NCBI GenBank assembly: GCA_944990035.1
Contig: CALYLX010000052.1
Coordinates: 62,001 to 126,000, forward strand
Direction: 5' to 3'
Source of the DNA: Clitopilus passeckerianus
Taxonomy: Eukaryota; Basidiomycota; Agaricomycetes; Agaricales; Entolomataceae
Length of the DNA stretch: 64,000 nt
Position 1 is the stretch's first letter. Every line of letters begins with the position of its first letter. Under the pieces are notes generated by a model. That model was given only the letters and a program-made list of their open reading frames with translations, ran no database searches and was not told where the DNA came from. Shown one piece after another: positions 11,752 to 22,841 of this stretch. The translations under genes and the position numbers were made by a program.

Positions 11752-13522
11752 AGGGTCGGCACTGTTCAACGTCTTTCACCTTCTTGCGGACATCATTGCT
11801 GGACGATATCACATCAAAATTGACGCTCGTCGTTGCGCATAGCAAGGTCCTATCTATCGATTTATTTCGCCGACGTCGACTTTCTCGTCCGCCATGTTCC
11901 TCATCGTCGGGAACATGCGCATATAGTCAGCCCCCCTACCCCTTCTTCACACCTCTGAAGAACAAAAGCCCTTGGCTTCCCTCGGACCCGTACGTCCTTG
12001 TACGATACTATTATCTGCTCGCACTATTTCTCGCCTCTGCACATATCGTTTCCCGACTCATTTCGCATTTACTTATTGTCTTCGTTTTTTCTGTTCCTGC
12101 ACTGTATATCTATTCCGTCTATCTATCTATCTGTTTCCTCTCTAGATGATACCACCATACTTGACATGATTCTTTCCATGGCGCATATAGCTACCTCTTC
12201 TCATATCCACGTATCCACTAGAGGGTGCGTCGGGACTTGGTCCCAGCTCCTCCTTTTCCATCCATTTTCGTCACCACCGTCTTTGATTTTCTCCTTGGCG
12301 TCGCCCCTTTTTCAGTTACCTACTCGCCGACGAACATCTCTTCACCACCTCGAGGGGACGACGACTCGGAAGAAGGCGAACGGAACTCAGCGACGAGGCG
12401 GATGGGGCGAATTCTCTGCTCCCCTTCGGGGTTGAGTAGAGGGCGCCTTCCTGAACCCTCACGTTCGTTGTTTCTCCTTAGCTTTTCGCTCTGAAGTTGT
12501 CACTTATTCTTGGGATTGGTTGCGGGGTTGTTTTTGGAGTTGGGAGGTTGGCTGGGATTTGGGTGGTGTTCGTTGGGGATTTGAGGGGATTGGTGGGGGT
12601 GGATTTGGGCTCACGATATTATTTGGATTAGTTAGTGGTACGTAATTTGACGAGTAGGGTAGTCTATTGGTGAATGCGACATTCGATTGAACATGATCAA
12701 TATTTTGCTGGATGGGAATAATCATAAGGTTGGCTATTGAGGGGTATCAAAACACACCTACAGGCTTCGAGGTAGACGCCATCGTTCTCCCAATACACTC
12801 ATACCGAATTCTTGCTCCTGCACTAACGAACTAGCAGATGCGCATACACCAAATGGATTCATGCCATATGAGAGGCGAATACCCCTCTTAACGAAATCAT
12901 TAACACTATTGCCAGACAGATCTTTGAAATTGGTGAACTGGACAACGCTCAGGGAGGCGTGGGCATGGCGCCAATGGTTGCTCTTCTGCCTGATAAGCCT
13001 GAGATGCCTACGCTATTGACAGGTCTCGCCGTTTTCTTTAAAGGTGTCTCTTAAATGTGCCGGGGTGTGTCGGAGAGGCGCGCCGCATCGCTACTTTGAC
13101 GGTGGCAAGTACGATATATAAATGCGTATAAGCTGAGGGTGATGCGAGTCGGCGTGAGTTCTGAGGCCTGAGGTACTAGCAGAGGAGGCAATTGGTATGA
13201 TCTTTCCCACTCTCTCTTATATGTGACCGACTGTAATTCGAGGTATTCTTTGCTGTTCCGATGTGGTTATACCAACCACTCTGGTAGATTTTGTGTTCAA
13301 TAAAGATAAAATGTGACTCCTATTTCGTGAGGAGTGCCATCCGAGTACATGCCATCCCGCACGGCAATGGCCGCTCCCTACAAATCGGTCGTAAGCCCGA
13401 GTATGCTCACTTGTTGATCGCAAGGTAACCAGCCTGAATCTAGTAGACGTGGTATGTTCAGCCTTTTGTCTGGGAATTTCAATGTGTTAACAACGTCGGC
13501 TTTCAATCTCTCGTAAGCGGAG
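11752..13522. other. Long intergenic region, probable 3' UTR then no gene
   Basis: The first few hundred bases are pyrimidine-rich and probably 3' UTR of the bZIP gene, including a short CTAT repeat near 12117-12130. Open frames at 11998-12494 and on the minus strand at 12504-12725 are compositionally biased (T-rich, or Pro/Asn-rich) and are not called. Confidence 0.4.
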
Positions 13523-14035
13523 ATGCCATTCGATATAACCACCCGTTCGGTACTGGAGTACTATACCTCGCATCCACCTGCAAATGGGGATGCATGGTAT
13601 GGACCCTGGTTGACTATCCTCGCTACCCTATTCCCTTCTACTCAAGGATACTTGACCATTCCACAACATCGCCTCCCCGACGGCCCCGAAAGCCATATTC
13701 CCGACTTCGTAATCGAGGTGGTGAAGCTGTCAACACCCTGTTGACTCTCCAGACCGCTCTTATCATCAAAGTCAAGAACTCTCAGCATTGGCAATCTGGG
13801 ATCGGAGCCCTTGAACGATAGCTCGATAGACAATGTGACGCAGCTTTTTCTGGCACCGCCCATACAAAGGTGTATTGGATAGGAGCCATTGGACCACATT
13901 GGAGAGGTACGGCGAGAAGGGTCACGATGCCAGTGGTCAAATCCAACGCCACTGATTGACTGGCATGACACCACTCATGACGAAGCCTCGTTTGATGACC
14001 TAAAAGCGCTTGCCAGTCGTGTTGCTGCCTTGTAA
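13523..14035 (+). pseudogene. Decayed gene of a PD-(D/E)XK-nuclease-like family
   Basis: The first frame reads MPFDITTRSVLEYYTSHPP, DAWYGPWLTILATLFPST and ESHIPDFVIEVVKLSTPC, then stops at 13744. The protein pattern resumes in another frame: LIIKVKNSQHWQSGIGALER, then an in-frame TAG, then QCDAAFSGTAHTKVYWIGAI. It resumes again in a third frame: LIDWHDTTHDEASFDDLKAL, ending at 14035. Order and spacing match a family common in Agaricomycetes with D...E-x-K-like motifs. The usual acidic residue of the E-x-K motif is Lys here (IIKVKN). Two frame changes, one stop and loss of the acidic residue all argue for a dead copy. Nuclease activity in intact relatives is inference from the motif. Confidence 0.6.
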
Positions 14036-14718
14036 TTCCTGTTTACTTGTACCACAATACTACACCACGTAGTCCGAGGCCAAAACCCCATCATCGCATG
14101 GACAAGATAGAGTCGTTCTACACAATCGCCACGTCTCAGCCATACGCTTTCCGGAAGGAGGTCGAGTTTAACAGAATGTGGGCCATGGTCGCGACATGGA
14201 CACATCGGCCATGCACGGGAGGCAAGCTCGCAGGGGACGCTCTCGCTCGTTCTTCGTCACCTTGGGAAAGATTTATTCCTACGGAAGTGAGGCTTCCACC
14301 TGTCGTCGATCATCCGCATCCATCCGCGCCAGGTATTCATCGTAGAGCTCTGTCATCTGCGAGGCAGGAGTTATTTATATGTTCATCTGAGAGTGCGCAT
14401 CCTCACCTTATCGTTGTAATTCACAAATAAATCCCGTAGATTAATGAAGTTCTTCCTGACTTCCCAAGGTGGTCGGATGATAGTTCCCGGACGAGTTGGG
14501 AATTTGCGCTCTTCTTGAGATATAGTGATTTGATGACCGAATCTTGCCACCAATATATCAACTTCTGTAAGTTTTCCACAATATCCGTGACGAGGCGATT
14601 TATACTCTCTAGTATAGCAAGAATTGCCTGTGGATCTTTACGAGCTTTAAATCATAATCAGAAAGCCTATGCAATTTAATACTGGATGCTCACTGAAGAC
14701 CTGCTTCATGGAGGCAAA
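14036..14718. other. Intergenic region, no gene supported
   Basis: About 680 bases. An open frame at 14047-14430 has no recognisable domain and abuts the decayed gene. Nothing else was recognised. Confidence 0.4.
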
Positions 14719-16089
14719 TTAGCCAGACTTCGCGCCTTCAGTGATGAGGTTAGAAATCTTGTCTTGTACCTGAGGGATAACGTGAGTTAGAGTCCAAAAA
14801 ATGGAGATTGGTCGAAGACGAATGCCTTGAAAATTTCAACCCTGAAGTCACGGAATTCCGGCAGCATCTGGTCAGTTGATAAAGCCAACCGTTTGGCATA
14901 CTCCTGTATTTGACCCGCCTTCTCGGCAATGAATTCGTCCTTCTCTTCTGGGGTGCACTGCACACTCTGCGGGTCTGAGACGTCTATGAGATACTCGCAA
15001 AACTGAGAGCTAGTCTCGCTGACTCCAAGCATGGTCCGTGCTACAGAGAGACTTTTGAGAATGATTTTCATGTACCCCACGGGTTGGCTTTGGCAGCTAT
15101 CGACGACCATCTTGACCCGCCGGTGGCGGGACCTAAGAATTTCAAGTTTCAGTGAAGGATTTAATATCCGGTAAAAACAAGTAATCACGGTTCTAGACTC
15201 CCCAGTTGAAAAACCAAGTCCAGCGACTTGCGGGCACACTCGATCATAGACTGTGGGTGGCCTATTAATAGAGGACCGCAGAGCGAAACGGCGGTCTCAG
15301 CAGGCTGACAGGAGATGTCTGAAGAAGAAGCACTCCAAACGCCAGTTTCTACCCTCGGTTTAATGCTGTTCATGTAGGCGGGTCAGTTAATCTGACAGGT
15401 CTATGAAGGAATCGGGAGATAAATCGAAACACAGCTGAGATAAATTAGAAGCTCCAAAACAACATTGCTTGCACATGACGGCTAACAAGTATTTGCAAAC
15501 CCTCCGTGGTTATCGAGCGTATTCTCGGGTATTGGGGCGCAAATAATACGGGCACTTACGAAGTATTGGCCCCCTGAGGTTGGTCCTTATAAACGAGGTC
15601 AGATTCTACCCCGTCAACGGTTTGAATACTGGGCGCCGCGAAGTTTTCGGCACCCAGGAATGAGTGGCCAGTGCCATGGTCAGATAAAGACTCGGCGGCT
15701 TCAGAAATAGAAATTGAATGCGCGGGTGTGGATCCCGGTGGGTTGGCATTTCCCGGGCCAGATGTCTTTTCGGGTGAATCTACACTGCCAGTGGCCACTT
15801 CAAGGAAGGAGTCGCCGGTGACCAATGGCGCGGGATCCTGAATTCAGCCGTTAGGGGCTGGAAATAAATTGTGTTGGATTATAATACAACTCACATGGGT
15901 TGCCTTCACGGAGAAGAATTTATAAACTGAACTCTCGTCTGATGCGCCTCTGTATAACGATTGGAATATTACTCTTATATTTAAGTGAGGAGAGGAATAT
16001 GACGCACGACGTGCCGCTAGATGCCAGGGCAGGTCCCGTATGTTCATGAACTCCCTCTGCATCTCCTTCGTCCATCGTATTAGCGACAT
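14719..16089 (-). CDS. Unrecognised multi-exon gene
   Basis: Function not recognised. Exons that join in frame: MSLIRWTKEMQREFMNIRDL to FFSVKATH (GTGAGT donor near 15895), DPAPLVTGDSFLEVATG to GANTS (GTAAGT donor near 15558), IKPRVETGVWSASSSDI to ARKSLDL, and MVVDSCQSQPVGYMKIILKS to FKAF. A last exon reads VQDKISNLITEGAKSG and stops with TAA at 14721-14719. The second half is rich in amphipathic helix (EEKDEFIAEKAGQIQEYAKR); the middle is Ser/Pro-rich and likely disordered. No signal peptide or membrane segment is visible. The acceptor before MVVDS is unusual (CAAG), so that junction is uncertain. The gene directly follows the ubiquitin-like-domain gene on the same strand and might be a fast-evolving partner; that is only proximity. 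Confidence 0.45.
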
Positions 16090-16175
16090 TAAATCTCGAA
16101 CTGCATCCGGGCCGCATACTGGAACGAGATGTAGTTGGGCCTTAGATCACTGCTCTCGAGAGAAAGCAGGTCAGT

Positions 16176-17059
16176 TCACCATTCAGCCCAATCTTCAGCG
16201 TAACGGATAGTCGTAGGATAGTTGCATCTAGGGCATTTTGTTCCCCCCGGTGTCGGCCACTGACTTCCTTGCCTGACTAGCCACCACGACACTAAGTTGC
16301 AGCCCGACTCCAGCCTCAATCATCTTCACCCATTCGCTGTGCCCAATGAGTTTAAGACCCTCCTGCTGGAAGACCACGAAGCAATTTGACGCCACAATCT
16401 GTTGAGCAGGACCACCATTAAACTTGGAAAGGAGGACTTGGTTAAACAACTGGCGTCCAAGGAAACAGTTGTGACGGTGTCAGGAAACAACCAATATACG
16501 ATATACCAAGTCTATCTCACATCTCGACGGAAACAGAGATCCTGCGGTAAGGACCATTTGGTCCCAAAAAAATCGCAAATGTTGATCCGGTGTAAGTGGA
16601 GTCTTTTCTGCGGATGGGACAGCCCAAAGCTCGCCTCATTGGACACAGGGCTATTGATTCGTCGCTATGAGCAATAAGGTCGGGAGCGATTGCCAGGGTC
16701 ACTTACAGATGGCCTCTCATCATCAGTTGAGTATTGTACAACTTCCTACAAACGCTTGCAATTCTGTATTTCTCGCCGACAAATGTCAGAAAGTAACTCC
16801 ATGCGTCACCCATGAGTCTCTTCAAGATGCTATCCTCTGAGGTCGCTTCGGTATGCCTGTCCCGTGTCGCCCTTCGATCCGCCAAAAACCCAACTAAAAT
16901 AGATTGCATATGGCTCATTTCGACGAGGAGTGATCTCTCTGCACATTTCGTAGTAGGATCTAATCGGTTGAAACCATCTCGTAAGATCCTATAGACGACC
17001 GGCAGAGTTGCGTTCGTAATATCTCCGTGAGGTGCTTGTATTCGATCGAAGATCCTGGA
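16176..17059 (-). CDS. Fungal ubiquitin-like (ULD-type) domain protein with C-terminal CPxC motif, frameshifted
   Basis: Two junctions close in frame: MMRGHL (donor GTAAGTG after 16705) to PVSNEASFG, and LCFRRD to LFNQVLLSKF. The second and third exons form a ubiquitin-like domain seen in many basidiomycete proteins: LHRINICDFFGTKWSLPQDL, then QQIVASNCFVVFQQEGLKL, then SEWVKMIEAGVGLQLSVVV. In that family a Cys-rich ending follows. Here the ending CPRCNYPTTIRYAEDWAEW is present but one frame away, across a run of six G on the coding strand (16243-16248). Removing one G would join ADTGG to TKCPRC and stop at 16178-16176. As sequenced, the frame ends at 16228. The N-terminal region (DRIQAPHGDITNATLPVV, SHMQSILVGFLADRRATRD) appears helical; its 5' exon is unresolved. 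Role unknown; such domains often accompany NLR-like or signalling modules. Confidence 0.55.
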
Positions 17060-17791
17060 GGTTGATCGAGGTTTTAATCAACTTGTTGGAGAAGCTCTTC
17101 TAAGCGCAATGCTTGAGGGATGAGGTCCATGCGCTCCCCTTTTGCAAGTCCGTGCATCCTCAACCTTGTTTGGTGGTTGGAAGACACCCGTTCGTCTTCA
17201 AGATGATGAGCTCCCGAATTGGCGCGGAAGGAGAAAATGTTATGCACCTCCGAGAAAAATAATTTGTGTATGAGAGGACGCCGTAATCGACAATGACCCG
17301 TTCGGAACACTCAGAGTATTGTTCTTGATGACTTGGGCAACTGTACTGGTAATGTCATCCTCGACGATGGCATCGGAGTTGGCCATGACCAGTGTGGGAC
17401 GATGCAAAGGCGCATGGTGTGGTATCTACCCATGGACTTCTATCTCCAGACATGTGCATTACACGTGGCAGAAGTGATTAGTTGGAGAGAGGCCGGAAGG
17501 GTGTATGCCCCTGATACCAGCTGGGCGCCATAATCACATCCGAGTCGTAGCAAGGCGTTTATCGTCCGACATCGATCATCAAGAGTAAGCAGAGGAGGCC
17601 ATCTCCATGTACACAGGCACTGAAGAAGCACATGAGGCACCACCGCCCGCGGAAGGCGTGTGTACCAGCTGTAATGTACTTGGTTGTGGACGTACTTGCA
17701 GAGCCGGGGTTATGACATTAAAACAGGGAGATCCAGTCGCCTGATCACAACTTAATTGATCATAGTAAAATCTGCTCGTACCATACCCATG
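17060..17791. other. Gene-poor stretch with unresolved coding-like fragments
   Basis: Minus-strand fragments at 17087-17160 (ending MDLIPQALRLEELLQQ) and 17440-17643 look partly protein-like and could be 5' exons of the ubiquitin-like-domain gene. The only obvious intron between 17087 and 17059 would be about 28 nt, too short, so they are left unassigned. Confidence 0.3.
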
Positions 17792-17875
17792 TCTTTGCTA
17801 GTATATCGGTTAGTACACGCGCCTGTCAAGTTACATTGATCGCGCGAAAGCTGGGTTCGACTCCCAGGCAGAGAG
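17792..17875 (+). tRNA. tRNA-Asp (anticodon GTC) with 12-nt intron
   Basis: The sequence folds as a cloverleaf. The acceptor stem TCTTTGC (17792-17798) pairs with GCAGAGA (17868-17874), with one G-U pair. The discriminator base is G at 17875. The D arm contains GTATATCGGTTAGTAC. The anticodon stem is CGCGC/GCGCG with loop CTGTCA|C. The T arm is CTGGG TTCGACT CCCAG. Anticodon GTC reads Asp codons. A 12-nt intron (17829-17840) sits between positions 37 and 38, the standard place for nuclear tRNA introns, so it needs the tRNA splicing endonuclease. Confidence 0.95.
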
Positions 17876-17886
17876 TTTTTTTTTTT
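17876..17886 (+). terminator. RNA polymerase III poly-T terminator
   Basis: Eleven T residues directly follow the discriminator base of the tRNA-Asp gene, the usual polymerase III stop signal. Confidence 0.9.
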
Positions 17887-18019
17887 GAATACTTCTGACT
17901 CCCTTGTCTCAATGTCTGTCGTCTTATGCGCAGAGCGAGCCTTTGCATTTTCTGAAACCAGGTTAAATGTGAAATACCGGAACTCTTAAAAGAGCTGCAC
18001 CACACAATCGATTGGCCTG

Positions 18020-21000
18020 CTACGCTACTGAATCCTTTCTCAGTCCAAATGTAACAAACCGACTAAGCCCAGAAAACACCTCTCGCTTTTCGCCACCGCC
18101 CATCCTCCCAGAGATCGTTTCGGCCATACTGGACCCTGTTGATGGACCAGTGGATGGAGGGGATGCCAGAGCAGCAAAGATACTCTCGCCACTGTTATTA
18201 CTAATGGCACTTGGGAGGGAGACTCGACTACCACCAGGGCTGACCAGGCTACCCGCCAATTGGCCTGGTCCAGGAGGCTCCATGTCCAGAGATGAAAGGA
18301 AAGAGTTACTTTCGAGGTCGGTCTTGGTGCTCGTAATCTTCAAGAAGGAGTCCAGAAGATCGTTTTGCTGCGCCTTGGGAGTTCCTTTGAGGTCGAGAAT
18401 CTGAAGAATAATAGATTGAGCGCTGACACACATAACGGTACGACAAGCTTTACCTTCTGGAAGTTGAAGGACGACATATCGCCGATAACTAGAGTATAAT
18501 TCAAGATGAAGTTCTCAGCAGGATCCTGGTCGAAATGAGAACCAGCTCAATAGAAAAACTGAACGTCACTCACCACAGGCGTAACAATGACTTTCAGCAG
18601 CGCCTCCAACCGGCCAGTGCCTTTTGTCAACCCACGGATATAACTAGGTTGCTTTAGTTCCAAGTTCCAACATAACAATAAACATAAGCCAGCATACCTC
18701 TGCGTGACCAATGCTTCTCCAGGCATGCTGGACAGGAAACTTTTGACGGCTTGCAGATCAATAATGAGCTGGATGATCGTCAGTCTGAATGTCAAATGAC
18801 GGAGACATCCAATCTACCTGCTCTGCACCAATCTCCTTCAATGGCCGGCTTCGGACGATCGCATTCGTAAACTTGCCGATGATCAAGCTACAACGGAACA
18901 GGACCAGTCAACAGGCCGCATACGTTCACTGCGTGACAGTGCTCACCTAGAAGCCTTGTCAAAGAAGTTCCTCAGATACTTCTTCTGCTCAATAAGAGGC
19001 TTGACGGTCTCCACCACCTGCTCGGCGGCCTTGACGATGTCGCCTGCGTAATTCGATTGCCCGCTAACTTGGCTCAGGCCAGTCCAGGTAGTTCGAGCCA
19101 TGGTCATAAATGCGGCATCACACGCCGACTCAAGTTCGCGGAGGAGGATGACGATGGCTGCTGAGACGACGCTGTAGGAAGGACTATGACAGAGCCAATG
19201 AAAGCGCAATGGGGACGCCCTACCTGACAAACATGTCCCGTTCGTTCTGGAAGCTGACCTTCTCCTTGAATTCTTCGTCAATCTTGCCCTTGATTTTGTC
19301 CTCAAGCTGTAAACGCCAAATTTGCATCAGTTCTCCGCCAAAGTGATGCACGGAATGCGGTACCTCAGATGCGGTGGTCTGACAATAGTCAGCGGTATTG
19401 ATGAGCAAGCAAGCATGTTTCAGCTCTTTGGGGTCGTAGCGCGTGTCTGCTGATCTTCTTGACTGAGTAGGCGGCCTGTTATCCAACATCAGTTCCCGTG
19501 CGTCCTCACTAAACTCATCAAAATTCACCTTTTCAGGCCAGCAATCAACACCTCCTCTGCATATATCCTCAACCACTTCTTATGCAGCGTACACAGATCA
19601 AATAACGCCTGATTTGTTGACAGCTTCGCACACTGCTCTAGGCTCTGTCCGTAGAATAAGAACAGATCCGTCGAGGAAGGTAAGACGAGGACGGGAGCCT
19701 CTGGTTCTTCTGTTTCGGGACCTCCAGTCGTGGAAGAAACGTCGAGGGATTGACGTGGTGGTGCCTGCTGCCTGCCTTTGGCTTTGCGGTGAGGAGCAAG
19801 CATGTCTGCGAGGACTCTGAGAAACACGGGTCAGGATCATGAGAGGGTATGAAAGGGCTATAGAGGAAGTGCTTACTTGTCCTGAGCATCGACAAAGATT
19901 GACATGTGAGGCTCAAAGGCCGAAGATATAGTCTTGATGGGCTGTGCGTGAGAGCTAACAGTAGCACTGAGGATGGTAGGTAGCTAGAAGGCAGTAGGTT
20001 ACATGAGATTAACGGATAAAAGCCCTCAAATCTTACGGGTGTTGCCCACTTCTTGGCCATTGCGGACTCAAACTCTGTTACGATCTGTAGGTTTTCGAGG
20101 AGCGCCTTGACGGTTAGCGTCGGTCTTGCTTTCACGAGCAACATTGCCATATCATCCCTAGTCAATACGATGTCCGTCAATTTTAGCCCTCGGGCTCAAT
20201 GAATACCTGGGTACATACCTCGTAATATCCACAAACTTGGCCAGGAGGTACCAAGCCACCCTCCAATCACTCGGAAATACCCTTCCTTGCTCCGTCTCGT
20301 GGGTATGCAGTAACCGCCGGAACCATGCAAACCTTCTGCTAATGTTATCCAGTTGTCCAGCTTCGTCAGTAGACCTGAATATCCGCCGGTATTCTTTAAG
20401 CTCGAGGTTGACGTAGCGCTCAATCAGGTGTGAGCGGAAGTCGGCGCCCAAGACATCCACGACAGCGCACGCCTCGGTGATGAGGGCGGGCTTGATTTGT
20501 TTAGAGGTGTCTTGGAGGTAGCTATATGCAGAAGGAATGGATGAGTGAAGAAACCAAAAAGTAAGACAGAGACACCGTACAAAGCGTCAAAGTCTGCGTC
20601 GATTTGTGTCTTCAGTTCGCTTTGCACATCATGTATCCGTTTCCAGACTTGTGCAACTCGAGGAACCGACATGAACGATTTGAACGTCGCAGAAATCTGA
20701 TCTACAGCCTACCAATAAAGAATTCAGAAAGACTCGTGTGAAAGGACCGGAAGGAACTCACAGAAAGCGTCTGAGAAACCTCATGATACCTCTTCTCCTT
20801 TACCAGCTCTTCCAACTGCGTCAATGCATTGACTACAATCGGTCATCCATGAAAATACCATTCCGCATAAACGCACAAACATACCTAGCATCTGAAGCCT
20901 CTTCAGCGTAGTCATGCTGACAATCAAGTTCTTCTTTGCCGTGTCGAGGATTTGAATGTCCTTGGTGATGTTCCGAACAACTGCTTCAGATTCGGTCGCC

Positions 21001-21549
21001 TTTTCGCGTATGCGGGACATTTGACTCAGAAGGTCCTAGGAAGGGAAAAACAGCATTCAGCCAAGGGGCCAATAAGACAATGTTAAAGTACGATACTTAC
21101 GGAAATCATCTCTTGAATGACTTGCATTCTCTCGGGATCTTGGTTCCTCCTGAGCTCAGCTCTCAGTAGTTCAATTTCCTTCTGCATCTGCAGTTGGGTC
21201 TCTGCAAGCCGTGATTGGACGAGTTCAATATGCGCTAACGCATCCTCTATAGCCAGGAAGGTAAACCAATATCAGCATACTCCCAACCAGTCATGAAGTA
21301 TGCACACGCACCATCAGGGAACAAGGCATTCAACACATCAACCACATTGACCTCTCCCGTAGTACCATTGACACTCGTAGCCACTGTAGGAGCATAACCA
21401 GCTTGCCCATCCACGTCCTTCCTCAGACCAACTCCGAACCTTTCATCTATGACCTTCTGGATATTCTGTGCTGCAGCATTTGCCTCCGTCACGGTTTCTT
21501 CATGTTCGTCATCTCCCACGTTCAATGAATCTTCATGTTCTGAGCTCAT
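18020..21549 (-). CDS. VPS53: VPS53, subunit of the GARP tethering complex
   Basis: GARP tethers endosome-derived vesicles at the trans-Golgi network. The start at 21549 gives MSSEHEDSLNVGDDE. Near the N-terminus is VVDVLNALFPDG, the Vps53 feature usually seen as INxxFP. A long coiled coil follows: EDALAHIELVQSRLAETQLQ, then SRIREKATESEAVVRNITKD and ILDTAKKNLIVSMTTLKRLQ. The core continues with SAVDQISATFKSFMSVPRVA, VVDVLGADFRSHLIERYVN and RRFAWFRRLLHTHETEQG, all characteristic of Vps53. The C-terminal region (KAQQNDLLDSFLKITSTKTD to FGLRKDSVA, stop at 18020) is Ser/Pro-rich. There are a dozen or more short introns; I did not resolve every junction. The gene is flanked by fast-evolving genes on both sides. 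Confidence 0.9.
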
Positions 21550-21831
21550 CCTCTAGCAACTTTGGCTGTGCCACAACCAGGCGGGGAAAGAGGTCCAATA
21601 CGCGATGAGCAACACTGAGCAGGCAGCTCCTGCCAGTGCTCGCAGTGTTTTCGGCTTCGGAATCCGGAATTGAAGACGGGAAGTGCACACAGCCACACAG
21701 TGAAGAAAGTCGGCGGTGTCGATTCCATCAGATTCTGTCTTTATCAACCTACAGTGGTTGACTCTTTCTAACTTATAAAGAAGCAGAGCAACTACAACCC
21801 CTATGGAAGAAACCGACAAAATAATTACAGC

Positions 21832-22841
21832 TCACATTAGTATACAACAACATCTCGAATGAAAATCCTCCGCTGACTCCTCTCGAACGCCTGGACTTGC
21901 AGGCGGTACTACCGCCATTGCGTCGGCTGATTCTCGAATAGACGATATTGCCTGCGGTAGCGCACACTGATACTGGGCCCACGCTTCTCTCAGTGAGTAA
22001 GATGGCATATCTGGAACCTCACGCATTCCGTTTTCCGATTTCGGGTGCAGACCGTCTAATGTCACCCTCCAAAAGGCCTCCTGGCGCTCGAACGACATGT
22101 GAATATGTTCGAAGCTTTGAGCGGCGGTACTCCAAGCTGCCTTGCCATCGGGACGTGCGGCTATGGCTGCTTGTCGGACAAATTCATGAGTTGGACCTAT
22201 GAAATGGAAGGTTATCATGGATTAAGGTAGAAGGCGAGTTCATGAACCTATGTTGTCCACAAGCTGTCTTTGAAGCTCTGCTCTAGTTAAAGGCCTTTGG
22301 AGCAACGGCTTAACCATTCCATCTTCCTCAAGAGCCTCAAGAGAAGACTGAATAGATTTGGCTGGATGTTTCATACCCTCCAAGTTGCTCAGAAGCATGG
22401 CCGTAGCCTTAGACATGTTCTGGAGAATTGGCACGGTTGCCGATGGGGATCCCTCCCGCGTTTCCAGATACCGGAGCAATGCAAGATAATCTCCAGAGAT
22501 ATTGTAATACCTCTGAACGACATTGCATGTTTCTGAGCAAAATTCGTCGAATCGCCTGGACTGTTCTCTGAACGCAGAAACAATGCCCCTTTCACCGCTT
22601 TGTCCGGATTCGATGATCAAGACGGCATGCACCTGGTAAAGAGATGCCATGGCATCCTGGATGTCTTTAGCTAGCTCTGTGACGGAATTGCCGTCAGGAA
22701 TTTTCTACGGTGAACGTGTTGTCGTCGGTACACCTGGTGAGCTAAAAAGAAACAATGGATGGAGCTTACAGAAGCCGAACAATGCGACTCTTTTGTCGTG
22801 AGGACTATCGTCAGGTCACTGTGTGTGTCACTTGAAGGCAT
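21832..22841 (-). CDS. Helical protein with C-terminal CaaX prenylation motif
   Basis: Not a recognised family. Three exons join in frame: MPSSDTHSDLTIVLTTKESH to CSAS (donor GTAAGC near 22764), KIPDGNSVTELAKDIQDAMA to QRQLVDNI (donor GTTCAT near 22247), and GPTHEFVRQAAIAARPDG to the stop at 21832. The protein, about 285 residues, is almost all amphipathic helix, with NVVQRYYNISGDYLALLRYL and SFEHIHMSFERQEAFWR. It ends RCCCILM. The last four residues, CILM, fit a CaaX box with Met at X, which favours farnesylation, and the two preceding Cys are likely palmitoylation sites. Peripheral membrane anchoring is therefore expected. A paralogue without this ending lies at 23967-25873 on the other strand. 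Helical bundles like this occur at the N-termini of fungal NLR-like proteins; that link is inference. Confidence 0.65.

Noticed and set aside
12117..12130. CTAT microsatellite as a functional repeat array
   Set aside because: Only about three to four units; ordinary pyrimidine-rich UTR sequence. No CRISPR-like arrays exist in the window.
12504..12725. Minus-strand Pro/Asn-rich open frame
   Set aside because: Composition reflects a TTGG-rich DNA strand; no gene structure around it.
17087..17643. Ankyrin-like or 5' exons of the ubiquitin-like-domain gene
   Set aside because: Coding-like words are present, but no intron of plausible length joins them, and repeats are not periodic.
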